Assembly: GCF_004795055.1 (NCBI RefSeq)
Contig: NZ_SSBJ01000029.1
Coordinates: 32,887 to 96,886 of the forward strand
Direction: 5' to 3'
Length of the DNA stretch: 64,000 bases
Source of the DNA: Streptomyces sp. A1136
GTDB lineage: Bacteria > Actinomycetota > Actinomycetes > Streptomycetales > Streptomycetaceae
Below are positions 1-8,250 of the stretch, piece after piece. Every line of letters begins with the position of its first letter. Position 1 is the first letter of the stretch. Made by a program: the position numbers and the translations under genes. A model generated the notes under the pieces. The model searched no databases and had not been told where the DNA came from. It saw nothing but the letters and a program-made list of their open reading frames with translations.

Positions 1-507
1 CTGGACGGCTTCCTCTCGGTCAGTGACGAGGAATGGACCTGGGGCCTGACCATCAACTTCCTCACCGCGGTCCGGGCCGCCCGGGCTGCCCTCCCATACC
101 TCATCGAGCGCGGAGCGGCGTCCATCGTCAATGTCAGCTCGGTCAACGCTTTCCTGCCCGACCCCGGGGTGATCGACTACTGCGCTGCGAAGGCGGCGCT
201 CACCAACCTCTCGAAGGCGCTGTCGAAGGAATTCGGCCCGCGCGGCGTACGCGTCAACACCGTCAGCCCCGGCCCGGTCGAGACGGACCTTTGGCTCGGC
301 GACCGGGGCGTCGCCGCCACGCTCGCGGCCGAGTCGGGAAACACCCCGGACGATGTCGTCGCGAGGACCGCCGCCCAGACCGTCACCGGGCGCTTCACGC
401 GCGCCGAGGAGGTCGCCGACCTCGTCCTGCTGCTGGCCTCCGACCGGGCGGGCAACTCCACGGGTTCCGACCACACCATTGACGGCGGCCTGATCACGAC
501 ACTCTGA
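1..507 (+). CDS. SDR-family oxidoreductase, 3' part of gene
   Basis: C-terminal 168 residues of a short-chain dehydrogenase/reductase; the gene enters from the left edge, so the Rossmann TGxxxGxG motif is outside the window. Visible are the catalytic Ser region (IVNVSSVNAF), the YxxxK pair as YCAAK near residue 60, the following KALSKEFGPRGVRVNTVSPG segment, and the C-terminal IDGG. The family uses NAD(P)(H) to oxidise or reduce alcohols and ketones in the cytosol. The substrate cannot be read. Stop is TGA at 505-507. Confidence 0.9.
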   Translation: MDGFLSVSDEEWTWGLTINFLTAVRAARAALPYLIERGAASIVNVSSVNAFLPDPGVIDYCAAKAALTNLSKALSKEFGPRGVRVNTVSPGPVETDLWLGDRGVAATLAAESGNTPDDVVARTAAQTVTGRFTRAEEVADLVLLLASDRAGNSTGSDHTIDGGLITTL

Positions 508-742
508 TCCGGAGCTCCCCCGGACACGAAGCTCCGGCAACCCCCTGCTCGGTGGCGGACGTCTACGCCAGTGAATTCGACGCGGACAGGGTGTCGGTCA
601 CGCACACGGCGGCCGCTCGGGTCACGGGCACCGTGCGCGTCCTGGCTCGCCGGATGCCGAACGGTGTGCCGCCGCTGTTGTCAGGCGCTCCCCACTCTCG
701 GATGTTCGGAGCGGTCTGCGGTCTGGTCGGTCTTGCTGTCCG

Positions 743-1261
743 TCACTTGGGGTATCGCACGATCAGTAGTGCTTCGGCATCCATTGAAGGTGCCTGATAT
801 AGGTGTGGCACATCGGCCGGCCAGCTGCCATGCCTTCCGGGGCCGACGGTCATCGGAGCCGATCGGTCGCCCACGCGCGCGGTACCGGCGAGCACAATGA
901 TGTGCTCCGTTGTGCCAGGTGTGTGCGCGGCTGACTCCTGTGTGATTCCGGCGCGGATCCGGATCCGATAGGTCTCACTGACTGCGGCATCGCTTTCGAA
1001 CCGGTCGGTGAGGATGGCGTCCACGGCCCGGCCGGAGATTTCGGCGTTGGGCGTGAGGCCGTACAGCACCGTGCTAAGGGGCACTTCCAGCGCCGTCGTG
1101 AGGCAGTAGAGCGTTTCGAGGGTGGGGTTTCGCCCTCCGCTCTCAAGCTCTGAAAGCGTTCCTTTGCCAATCCCGGATCTGCGCGCCAGTTCGGACAGTG
1201 ACCATCCCCGGACCTTGCGCAGTTGTCGCAGTCGCGAGCCGACGCGAGCGGCCAGCTCCAT
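743..1261 (-). CDS. XRE-family regulator with C-terminal cupin domain
   Basis: 172 residues. An N-terminal helix-turn-helix (about 5-65, containing LSELARRSGIGKGTLSELES) is followed by a small beta-barrel cupin sensor domain (about 85-172), the usual layout of XRE-cupin repressors that bind a small ligand. I start at ATG 1261 because GGAGGAG lies 6-7 nt upstream; the frame stays open further upstream but that would run through the palindrome and into the divergent gene. It faces the YbaK-domain gene across a perfect 38-bp palindrome, which is the obvious candidate operator for autoregulation and control of the neighbour (inference). Confidence 0.9.
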   Translation of the reverse strand: MELAARVGSRLRQLRKVRGWSLSELARRSGIGKGTLSELESGGRNPTLETLYCLTTALEVPLSTVLYGLTPNAEISGRAVDAILTDRFESDAAVSETYRIRIRAGITQESAAHTPGTTEHIIVLAGTARVGDRSAPMTVGPGRHGSWPADVPHLYQAPSMDAEALLIVRYPK

Positions 1262-1308
1262 GGGCTCTCCTCCCTGTATTCCGGTTGCTTCAACCCGGCC
1301 CGGGGTAC

Positions 1309-1346
1309 ATCGTTCCACATACAGAACGTTCTGTATGTGGAACGAT
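1309..1346. promoter_or_regulatory. Perfect 38-bp palindrome, candidate operator
   Basis: Left half atcgttccacatacagaac (1309-1327) is exactly the reverse complement of 1328-1346, with no spacer. It lies in the 115-bp gap between the divergent XRE-cupin and YbaK genes, 48 nt from the first start and 31 nt from the second. A symmetric site between divergent genes, one of them a dimeric repressor, is the usual operator arrangement. It could also fold as a 19-bp hairpin in the leader of either transcript. Confidence 0.7.
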
Positions 1347-1376
1347 AGGCGATCGCCGCACGACGAAGGAGCGCCC

Positions 1377-1868
1377 ATGTCATCAGACCAGAGCATGCCC
1401 TTGCCTGCCCGCAGTGTGCAGGTCGCCCAGGCGCTGGCTGCGGCTGATGTCCCGGGCCAAGTGCGGGAGCTGGGGGAATCGACGCGGACAGCCGCCGAGG
1501 CCGCCGCCGCTCTGGGATGCGATGTCGGCGCGATCGCCAACAGTCTCATCTTCATTTCCGACGATGAGCCGGTCCTGGTACTGGCCAGCGGCCGACACAA
1601 GGTCGACACAGCGGCACTCGCCGCACGTTGGGGACGCGGCAGGCTCCGGCGCGCCACCCCGGAACAGGTACGTCAGGCCACCGGGCAGGCGATCGGAGGC
1701 GTCTCACCCGTCGGCCATCCGCAAACACTGCCCACCGTGGTCGACACAGCCCTTACCGAGTACCCCCGCCTCTGGGCTGCCGCCGGAACCCCGCGGACTG
1801 TCTTTCCCACCACCGCCGATGAACTCCTCCGGATCACCGGAGGGCTCCTGCTCCCCGTCTGCCCGTGA
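1377..1868 (+). CDS. YbaK/ProX-domain aminoacyl-tRNA deacylase-like protein
   Basis: 163 residues, the normal length for single-domain YbaK/EbsC proteins, which hydrolyse mischarged aminoacyl-tRNA (for example Cys-tRNA-Pro) in the cytosol. Family-typical segments are ANSLIFISDDEPVLVLASG, the basic GRHKVD stretch with the expected lysine, and IGGVSPVGHP before the C-terminal half. ATG 1377 is preceded by GAAGGAG. It is divergent from the XRE-cupin gene, so it is probably its target. The exact tRNA substrate is not known. Confidence 0.85.
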   Translation: MSSDQSMPLPARSVQVAQALAAADVPGQVRELGESTRTAAEAAAALGCDVGAIANSLIFISDDEPVLVLASGRHKVDTAALAARWGRGRLRRATPEQVRQATGQAIGGVSPVGHPQTLPTVVDTALTEYPRLWAAAGTPRTVFPTTADELLRITGGLLLPVCP

Positions 1869-2334
1869 CCGGTACCCGGGCCGGACTCGTTTGGTCCAGA
1901 GGGGGCCTGTCGACCGCATGCTGTGAAGGGCGTCAGAGTCGCCCCGCCCAGACGTGGTGTGGCAACGGGTACCTCCGGGGCGTCTTGCGAGCCGTACGGG
2001 CGTGCGGTGATACCTGACTTGCCGAGACGGCCGTGCTGTTCCTCGTTCCACCGGACCCAGCCGCATCGAAGAAAGCGAACCACCGGCCGATGTCGTCGCC
2101 GTGCCGGGTGGCCCCGGGACGCATGCCCGAGAGGTCCTCGACTCGATCGGATCGGTGGAACCCCGGGCACGGGCCCAGGGCCGCTCTGGCCGGCGGGACG
2201 GCAGCGGGTCGGTAGACAGCCGAGGGTGCTTGGCGAGCTCGACGGTGCGCGAACCGGTGCCGCTTGCCCGCCCCGCTCCGGCGGCAGAAGCCCGCGCGGG
2301 GGCTGGCGCTGCCAGCCCCGTAGGGTCACCGGAA

Positions 2335-2600
2335 TGGAAGCCCCTACCCCGCCCGTACTGCTCCTGCCCGCACCGTACCTCGACCGCTGAACTCCTCGGC
2401 CGGGCAGCCGCATGGCGCGGCCACGACGTGAACGACCGCGCGGCGCACGCCAAAGGGCGCGGGGTGCACTGGTACGGAGGCCCGCGTGCGGCCGCCCGCG
2501 TCGCCGGCGCGCTGGACCTCGGGCTGCTCGAACCGGCCGACGACTGGCTGACGCGCGTGCCGGGCGTCTGCGGGCGCGGGCGGCGGCCGGGCCTCGTTGG
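2335..2600 (+). pseudogene. Relic of ATP-grasp protein N-terminus
   Basis: The reading starts MEAPTPPVLLLPAPYLDR at 2335, stops, then resumes in another frame as TELLGRAAAWRGHDV and ends VHWYGGPRAAARV...LLEPADDWLTRVP. This order (start strand, helix, YGGP, LLEPxDDWLTRLP) resembles the N-terminal part of actinobacterial ATP-grasp ligases as I remember them. The ATP-grasp core itself is absent. At least one frameshift and loss of the 3' part make it non-functional. Family assignment is from memory and moderate. Confidence 0.4.
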
Positions 2601-2787
2601 TGCCGAAGACGATGAGTTCGCGGATGAACTCCGCGTGCGGCGACGACGTGGAGGATGAGCCGGCCGCCGGAGGTGTTTCTTGAAGATCTACCGTAAGCGG
2701 GACCGCCTCGACCGCTATCAGCCTCGATGTCGACTGTTGATCCCCAAGGATGGATGGAGTCAACGGCTGCCCGATGAGCCTGCAGAG

Positions 2788-2990
2788 CTAGGGCCGTTCG
2801 AAGAGCTGGAGGAGACCGCCGACGGAGAAGCAGACGGTGCCGGTTAGGGTGCCCCAGTCGGCGATGTGGGCGTTTGGGGGAGCGTCGCCTCTCGGCTCCG
2901 CGCCACCACAGCAGGCGGCCGTAGGTGAGGATGATGAACAGCGCGGCGCCGACGACGACACGCCCGCTGTTCGCACACAGCACCGACTAC
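2788..2990 (-). pseudogene. Frameshifted small membrane-protein relic (YrhK-like)
   Basis: Two hydrophobic segments sit in different frames on the minus strand: VVVGAALFIILTYGRLLWW near the 5' end, and WGTLTGTVCFSVGGLLQLF at the 3' end before the stop at 2788. Together they look like the paired helices of YrhK-type small membrane proteins. A single frameshift near 2895 would reconcile them. Weak assignment. The DNA on both sides (about 2600-2790 and 2990-3390) shows nothing I can support. Confidence 0.3.
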
Positions 2991-3389
2991 ACGGTCGCCG
3001 CCGTGCACCGCTCGTCGTCTGCAAGGGACCGGCCTATTGCGCCTCACTGGGCGCCTTCCGCGGAGGCCCGATCTTCCCGGCGATGTTCCCCGGTGCGGCG
3101 GCGGGATCGGCCTCTGGCGTCTTCCAGGGTTCCATGTGACTTCCGTGTTCCGACGGGCGTGGGGGCCATGTCGGTCGCCATGCTCAGGCTTTCGCCGACC
3201 TCGGTCCTGCCGGCCAGGTTGCTGCTGCGGAAACAGAGCCTGGCCGTCATGCCGTTGCTGATCGACCGTCGGGGTCGCCTACGTCGCAACGCTCAGGCTT
3301 CCCCTGCTCCGACCGGCGGAGTCGAGACCGACAAGGGGCCGGGCCGGGCCGCCCGGCTTCGGTTCGGATCGAGGTGGATGTCGCGGCCG

Positions 3390-4121
3390 CTACGCGAGGA
3401 CGTTGACCGCGCGGGCGATCACCAGCCCGAGGATGAGGAGGGACAGGAGGGACTGGATGCTCATGGTGATTTTGGCCCACGGTGCCAATGGCATGACGTC
3501 GGTAGGGCTGAAGGCGGTGGCGTTGGTGAGTCCGAGGTAGAGGTAGTCGACGTAGCGGGGGCGCCAATCGGTGCCGTCCGGATGGGTGAGTTGCTGGGGG
3601 AAGGCGAGGGCGGGAGTGGGCGGCATGTGGTGGGCCCGGGCGGCGGGTCCACCACTGTCGAGCTCGAAGTACAGCAGGGAGAAGGTCAGGACGGTGCACA
3701 CCCAGACCGTGCCACCGCTCTGTAGCAGGCTGGACGCCGAGTTGGTCTCCTTTCCGCCGTGGATGATGTCGTCAACCAGGCGGACGGTCGACCAGACGGT
3801 GCTTGTCGCCAGGCCGCTGACCAGGGCGATCGACACGCCTCGCAGGGCGTTCGACCGCCTGCTGATCCGGCCCGGGTCTCCCGCGATCAGCGCCAGCAGA
3901 AGGAGCCCCTCGACTGCCGGGAACACCCAGCGAGGCGCCAGCCGCAGATCGTCGGGAAGGAACGCGGTCAGCAGCATCGAGACTACGACGGCCCCGGCCA
4001 TCGGCCACCGCGGCTCACCGAAGGACGATTGCCGCTCGGGGGCCTCGGTCGGCCCGGGGGTTTGCTGTCCGCTCATGAGGAGGGCTTTCGTGGTCGGGTC
4101 AGATGCAGACGTGGGCCGCAT
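3390..4121 (-). CDS. Conserved multi-pass membrane protein (DUF1345-like)
   Basis: 243 residues from ATG 4121, or 228 from ATG 4076; neither start has a clear Shine-Dalgarno site. Hydrophobic segments: MAGAVVVSMLLTAFL, WVFPAVEGLLLLALIAG, ALRGVSIALVSGLATSTVW, VWVCTVLTFSLLYFEL, and a C-terminal helix SIQSLLSLLILGLVIARAV. The stretch YVDYLYLGLTNATAFSPTD before the last helix resembles DUF1345 and related channel-like membrane proteins, where an FSPTD-like turn precedes the final helix. No transport residues can be named. Stand-alone gene with relics on both sides. Confidence 0.75.
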   Translation of the reverse strand: MRPTSASDPTTKALLMSGQQTPGPTEAPERQSSFGEPRWPMAGAVVVSMLLTAFLPDDLRLAPRWVFPAVEGLLLLALIAGDPGRISRRSNALRGVSIALVSGLATSTVWSTVRLVDDIIHGGKETNSASSLLQSGGTVWVCTVLTFSLLYFELDSGGPAARAHHMPPTPALAFPQQLTHPDGTDWRPRYVDYLYLGLTNATAFSPTDVMPLAPWAKITMSIQSLLSLLILGLVIARAVNVLA

Positions 4122-4465
4122 TGATCATTTGGCGGACGGGCCAACCGCCCCTGGGCCGGGCGCCGGTTCGTCGGGTGCTCGGCCGTCGGCGATGGCGAAC
4201 CGGGCACCGTGGCCACGGAGCCCTACCGGTACGGCAGCACGGGTGCAGCCGTCGCGAACCTGCCGGCGCCAGGCTCTCCGTCCGAGGACGGCAGCACGAG
4301 AAGAGCAGCGTTCTGGTCAGAGCGGTGGTGCAAGGAGCTCATGGCCCGAACCTAGACCATCGGCCGGCGGGCACGGGGCCGGACTCGTCTGACATCGGCC
4401 ACCAGCTTCCCTCCGGGTGAACGGCGGATGCGGTAGCCACCGTCCAGGCAACTGGAAGGGTCCGT

Positions 4466-4917
4466 CATGCAGCCTTCGGATTCGGACCACGAGCAACCTC
4501 CGTCCCGTCAACGGGGAGCACGTCCCTACGGGGAACATGCCGCGGTACGAGCCGTCCTGGCGGGGCTTGTCGGGCGCCCGGGAGCTGCACGACGCGGAGG
4601 CGTAGGGCGCGCTCGGCACCGAGGACGCCTACACGACATACATCGGCCCCGTGCACCACGGGCGACGTGACATCGTGGCGAGCCACCGCGCGCTCTTCGC
4701 GGGTTCCCTCAAGAGCCCCCGGCCGGCCGATGAGAGTCACCGGTCGAGGCGACGTACAGGAAAAGGCACACCGAAGAAGCTCGGCAAGGCTCAGGTTCAG
4801 ACGTGCACCCTCGTCCGCGATGGCGACGGGCAGTGGCGCGTCGCCGCCTTCTACGACACCAAGCAGCGCGACCCGACGGCAGAGCTCGTCGGCCCCGGGC
4901 CGGATCGGGCGATCTGA
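4466..4917 (+). pseudogene. Decayed SgcJ/EcaC (NTF2-like) gene
   Basis: Recognisable NTF2-fold pieces lie in shifting frames: an AYTTYIGPVHHG-like stretch in the middle (TYTTYIGPV), DIVASHRALFAG, and the C-terminal half KKLGKAQVQTCTLVRDGDG followed by QWRVAAFYDTKQ. This matches the order in SgcJ/EcaC-family small proteins. An in-frame TAG near 4603 and at least two frameshifts break it. The 340-bp gap before it (4125-4465) contains no gene I can support. Confidence 0.6.
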
Positions 4918-5089
4918 CCGCCGCCGTGCGCGGTGCCCCGCTGCTCGGAGGTCCTCCGGGGGGGATGGATCACCCGAGAGCGTTCCTGGGGGCGGGGGTG
5001 GCTCGGTCGAGGCCGTGCCGCGACGTGCAGTTGGCCAGGGAACCGTGGTCCCTGGTCTTCGTCAGCCGCCATGCCTCATCGGGAGCCGG

Positions 5090-5127
5090 CTGTGGGAGGC
5101 GCCGCTGTATCGCAGCCCCTCCCACAG
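5090..5127 (-). terminator. Hairpin downstream of the sigma-factor gene
   Basis: Arms ctgtgggagg (5090-5099) and cctcccacag (5118-5127) are perfectly complementary around an 18-nt loop, 16 nt past the stop of the minus-strand sigma gene. Position and stem fit an intrinsic terminator of the GC-rich Streptomyces type without a U-tract. Confidence 0.55.
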
Positions 5128-5142
5128 GGGGACTTCCCGCAA

Positions 5143-5847
5143 TCAGACGAGTGACGCCTTGAGTTCGGTGGCGGGGGTCGTCGGGGCTGTGTACCGGGCA
5201 TCACACATGGTTCGCTGCTTCGGCAGCGTCGCCGACGGTTCGGTGTCCGTCAGCATCGCGATGAGCGCGGTGCGGGCGCGGGCCACGCGGGAGCGGACCG
5301 TGCCGATGGGGCAGCCGACTGCGACGGCGGCTTCGGCGTAGGGGAGGCCGAGGAGCTGGGTCAGGACGAAGGCCTCCCGACGTTCGGCCGGAATCGTGGC
5401 GAGGAGTTCCGCCAAGGCGATGCCGTCCTCGAAGCCGGGGAGGTCGTACGGCTGGTTCTGCTCGGCGGCACTCTGCCAGTCGTAGCGGTCCGACAGTCGG
5501 GGGCGGGCAGCGGCGTGGCGCACGCTGTCCACGACGGTGCGGCGTGCGATGGACAGGAGCCAGGTGCGGGCGGAGGAGCGGCCTTCGAATCGGGGGAGCG
5601 CGGCGAGGGCCCGCAGGAACACGTCCTGGGTGAGGTCTTCGGCCGCTTGCGGATCCGCGCTGAGGTAGGCCACGTAGCGCCATACGTCGCGGTGCAGGGC
5701 GCGGACGAACCGGTCAGTCTTCGCGGGGTCGCCGTCGCGCGCGGCGAGGGCCAGTTGGGTCACCACCGCGTCGGAGTCCGGGGTGTGCCGGGCCGGCTTT
5801 TCGCCGGCGGGACAGCGCTGGGTGGTCAGGGCAGGAGTCATCGCCAC
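5143..5847 (-). CDS. ECF-type RNA polymerase sigma factor
   Basis: 234 residues. Region 2 (about 40-110) has DPQAAEDLTQDVFLRALAAL and TWLLSIARRTVVDSVR; region 4 (about 150-205) has ALAELLATIPAERREAFVL and the helix-turn-helix LPYAEAAVAVGCPIGTVRSR. This is a two-domain sigma-70 of the extracytoplasmic-function group, directing core polymerase to stress promoters. The start may be GTG 5847 or ATG 5841. There is no anti-sigma gene of standard form; the only gene upstream in the same direction (143-nt gap) encodes a Met/Gly/His-rich membrane protein, which may sense the signal or be a target (inference). The tail after about 210 is longer than usual. Confidence 0.92.
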   Translation of the reverse strand: MAMTPALTTQRCPAGEKPARHTPDSDAVVTQLALAARDGDPAKTDRFVRALHRDVWRYVAYLSADPQAAEDLTQDVFLRALAALPRFEGRSSARTWLLSIARRTVVDSVRHAAARPRLSDRYDWQSAAEQNQPYDLPGFEDGIALAELLATIPAERREAFVLTQLLGLPYAEAAVAVGCPIGTVRSRVARARTALIAMLTDTEPSATLPKQRTMCDARYTAPTTPATELKASLV

Positions 5848-5990
5848 GGGTCCTTAAGGGCAAGGTGTCCGGCGCGCGCCACGGAGGGCGGCGCCGGTGA
5901 AGGGAGTACGGCCGGCCGGTGGGCATGGCCGTTGCCCGAGCCGCGGCAGGCAGGAGAGGAGCCGTCAGCGCGTACTCGGGGAACCAGCTG

Positions 5991-6818
5991 TCACAGGACA
6001 GCGGTTCCCGTCGGCGGACCCCGTGAGGTGATGGAGTGGACGAGGAACAGCTGCGGGAGTGGCCGGCTGTGCCGTATCCGGCGCACGCGGATGCGCGGCG
6101 GTAGAGGTGCCGGGGCGAGGTCGAAGAACAGGCGCAGCGGAGTCCAGAGCCAGCCGGCGACGGCGCGCAGGACGCGGAAGGCGCCCTGTTCTCCGTAGGC
6201 CAACCACAGGCCGCAGAGGAGTGCGGCCAGCAGGTGGGCGGCCAGCATTCCGGTCGGTGACATGCCGGCCATGTCGTGACCGCCCGTCGGCATGAGGGTG
6301 CCGGTGCCTTCGGGCAGGGTGCCACCCATGCCACCCATGCCACCCATGCCGCCCATGGCGTGCATGGCGTGGTGGGCGTGGGAGCCGGAGTCCGGGATGA
6401 CGGTGCCGGGTCCTGGCTGGGACACGATGCCGACGAGTCCCGCGTCGTTGCCGACCTTCAGGGCCTCGCGGGTGGACAGGGCCGAGGCCGTGCCTTCTCC
6501 GCACGTCAGGTACGCGGCCCATTGGCGGGCGAACGATGTGCCGGACGGCAGGGAAGGGTGCGCGACCGCCTGCGCCAGGGAGAGGCCCGAATGGAGCGCG
6601 GCCTGGACGGCGACCGTCGCCGCTAAGACGGTGAGCGGCCCGCGTTCGCGGCCTGCGAGGGACCAGGCCCCCGCGGCCGTGCCCACGAACGCGCCGGACA
6701 TGGCCCACCAGGGCACGGTCATACCGGACATGAGAACGTGGCCGATGCACGCGAGCAGCACGCACACGGCCGCGAACATCGCAGCCCGTACGGCTCGGAA
6801 ACACAGGCCTGGTGTCAT
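5991..6818 (-). CDS. Membrane protein with Met/Gly/His-rich loop
   Basis: 275 residues from ATG 6818. Three N-terminal membrane helices (AAMFAAVCVLLACIGHVLM, WWAMSGAFVGTAAGAWSLA, LTVLAATVAVQAALHSGLS), then a loop carrying HAHHAMHAMGGMGGMGGMGG and a second GGHDMAGM cluster, then a hydrophobic segment HLLAALLCGLWLAYG and a basic tail. His/Met clusters of this kind bind copper in other membrane proteins, so a metal-sensing or handling role is plausible but unproven. It is upstream of the ECF sigma gene in the same direction and divergent from the MFS gene. The function of the family is not known to me. Confidence 0.8.
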   Translation of the reverse strand: MTPGLCFRAVRAAMFAAVCVLLACIGHVLMSGMTVPWWAMSGAFVGTAAGAWSLAGRERGPLTVLAATVAVQAALHSGLSLAQAVAHPSLPSGTSFARQWAAYLTCGEGTASALSTREALKVGNDAGLVGIVSQPGPGTVIPDSGSHAHHAMHAMGGMGGMGGMGGTLPEGTGTLMPTGGHDMAGMSPTGMLAAHLLAALLCGLWLAYGEQGAFRVLRAVAGWLWTPLRLFFDLAPAPLPPRIRVRRIRHSRPLPQLFLVHSITSRGPPTGTAVL

Positions 6819-7026
6819 GGCGGGTTCATCCTCGCACCAGCCTTCCGGACCGCGCAGGGGGGTGCGCACTTCCTGACAAGTTCTCGACCGAGCCTGTGGT
6901 GCGCCGTGACGTTCGTTCGCCCGGTGTGGTGCAAGGCACAGAGGGGAGGGGGAACTTGGATGCCGGTTCATCCGACTGCCTTCCCAGTCGGTCGGGTTGT
7001 TCAACGTCTGGGGAATGGAGACATCT

Positions 7027-8250
7027 GTGGCGGCAGAGGGGACGGCTTCAGCGACGGCGTCGGCGCCAGCTGCGCAAGAAGGTGGTGCCCGGGGCCTGAC
7101 CGCGCTGCTGACCTGCGCCATGGCTTTCTCGATGCTGCAGTTGTTCCTGCTCGGTGCGCTGGGGCCGCGGCTGGTGGGCCAATTGCACATGTCGCCCATG
7201 GTGTTGGGGCTGACGACCACCGTCGGATTCGGGACGGCCGCCGCGTTGTCCCCGAGCGGCGGCCGGCTGGTGGACCGGATCGGGCCCCGGCGCTCGCTGG
7301 TGCTCCTGCTCGCCGTCTCCGCCCTTGCGCTCGCGCTGATCGGGGCCGCCCCCGGCGCAGGTCTGCTGCTGGGTGCGGTCGCGCTGGGCGGTATACCGCA
7401 GGCTTTGGCCAACCCCGCCACCAACAAGGCGATCCTGGCCACGGTCCCGCCCGCCCGGCGGGGTGCGGTGACCGGCCTCAAACAGTCCGGCGTGCAGTTG
7501 GGGGCGTTCGCCGCCGGACTGCCGCTCACCGCCCTCGCGGGCGGTCTCGGTTGGCGGGGCGCGGTGTGGACGGCCTCCGGGGCGGCGCTCCTCGCCGGGG
7601 CATGGGCGCTGCGCGCGTTGCCCGCCGACCCGCCCATCACATCGGCTTCGCCTGCTCATGCGTCGTTCGTTCCACGGGGAATGGTGGCCTGGCTGGCGGG
7701 CTTCTCGCTGTTCCTGGGAGCCGGAATCGCCTCCGTGAACACCTATCTCGCCCTATACGGCGTGCAGCGCCTGGGGATGGGCCCCACCATGGCCGGTGGA
7801 CTCGTCGCCGTCCTCGGGGTCGCGGGCGTCTTCGGTCGGGTCGGATGGTCGAAGGCGGCCCGCCCGGGCCGGGCCGAGTGGCTGCCGGGCCTGCTGGCCT
7901 GCGGTGCCGTGGGCGCGGCTGCCCTCCTGGCCGGCGGGCTGCTGGCCGGTCCGCTGGTGTGGGCCGGCGCCGTCGCCGTCGGGGTATTCGCCGTGTCGGG
8001 CAACGCCGTCTCGATGGTGCTGGTCATGCAGCGCGCCGCCCCCGGCCGCGCAGGACAGGACTCGGCGCTCGTCGCGGCGGGGTTCTTCGCCGGATTCGCG
8101 GTCGGGCCGCCCCTGTTCGGCCTCCTCGCACAGAGCGGCCGGTACGGGGCGGGCTGGATGCTGGTGGCGGTGGAGTTCGCGGCGGCGGGAGCTGTCGCGT
8201 TCCTCTGGGCCGCACGGGACCGGCGACTGAGGACGGGGGAAGCGGCATGA
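7027..8250 (+). CDS. Major facilitator superfamily transporter
   Basis: About 407 residues with twelve hydrophobic segments. The loop between helices 2 and 3 carries the MFS signature GRLVDRIGPRRSL. Short MFS proteins of this kind export small molecules across the inner membrane. GTG 7027 has GGAG at ideal distance; ATG 7015 and TTG 6997 are in frame but poorly spaced from a binding site. The stop overlaps the start of the GH88-like gene (ATGA), so the two are translationally coupled, which suggests uptake of a sugar processed by the hydrolase or export of a related product (inference). Confidence 0.9.
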   Translation: MAAEGTASATASAPAAQEGGARGLTALLTCAMAFSMLQLFLLGALGPRLVGQLHMSPMVLGLTTTVGFGTAAALSPSGGRLVDRIGPRRSLVLLLAVSALALALIGAAPGAGLLLGAVALGGIPQALANPATNKAILATVPPARRGAVTGLKQSGVQLGAFAAGLPLTALAGGLGWRGAVWTASGAALLAGAWALRALPADPPITSASPAHASFVPRGMVAWLAGFSLFLGAGIASVNTYLALYGVQRLGMGPTMAGGLVAVLGVAGVFGRVGWSKAARPGRAEWLPGLLACGAVGAAALLAGGLLAGPLVWAGAVAVGVFAVSGNAVSMVLVMQRAAPGRAGQDSALVAAGFFAGFAVGPPLFGLLAQSGRYGAGWMLVAVEFAAAGAVAFLWAARDRRLRTGEAA

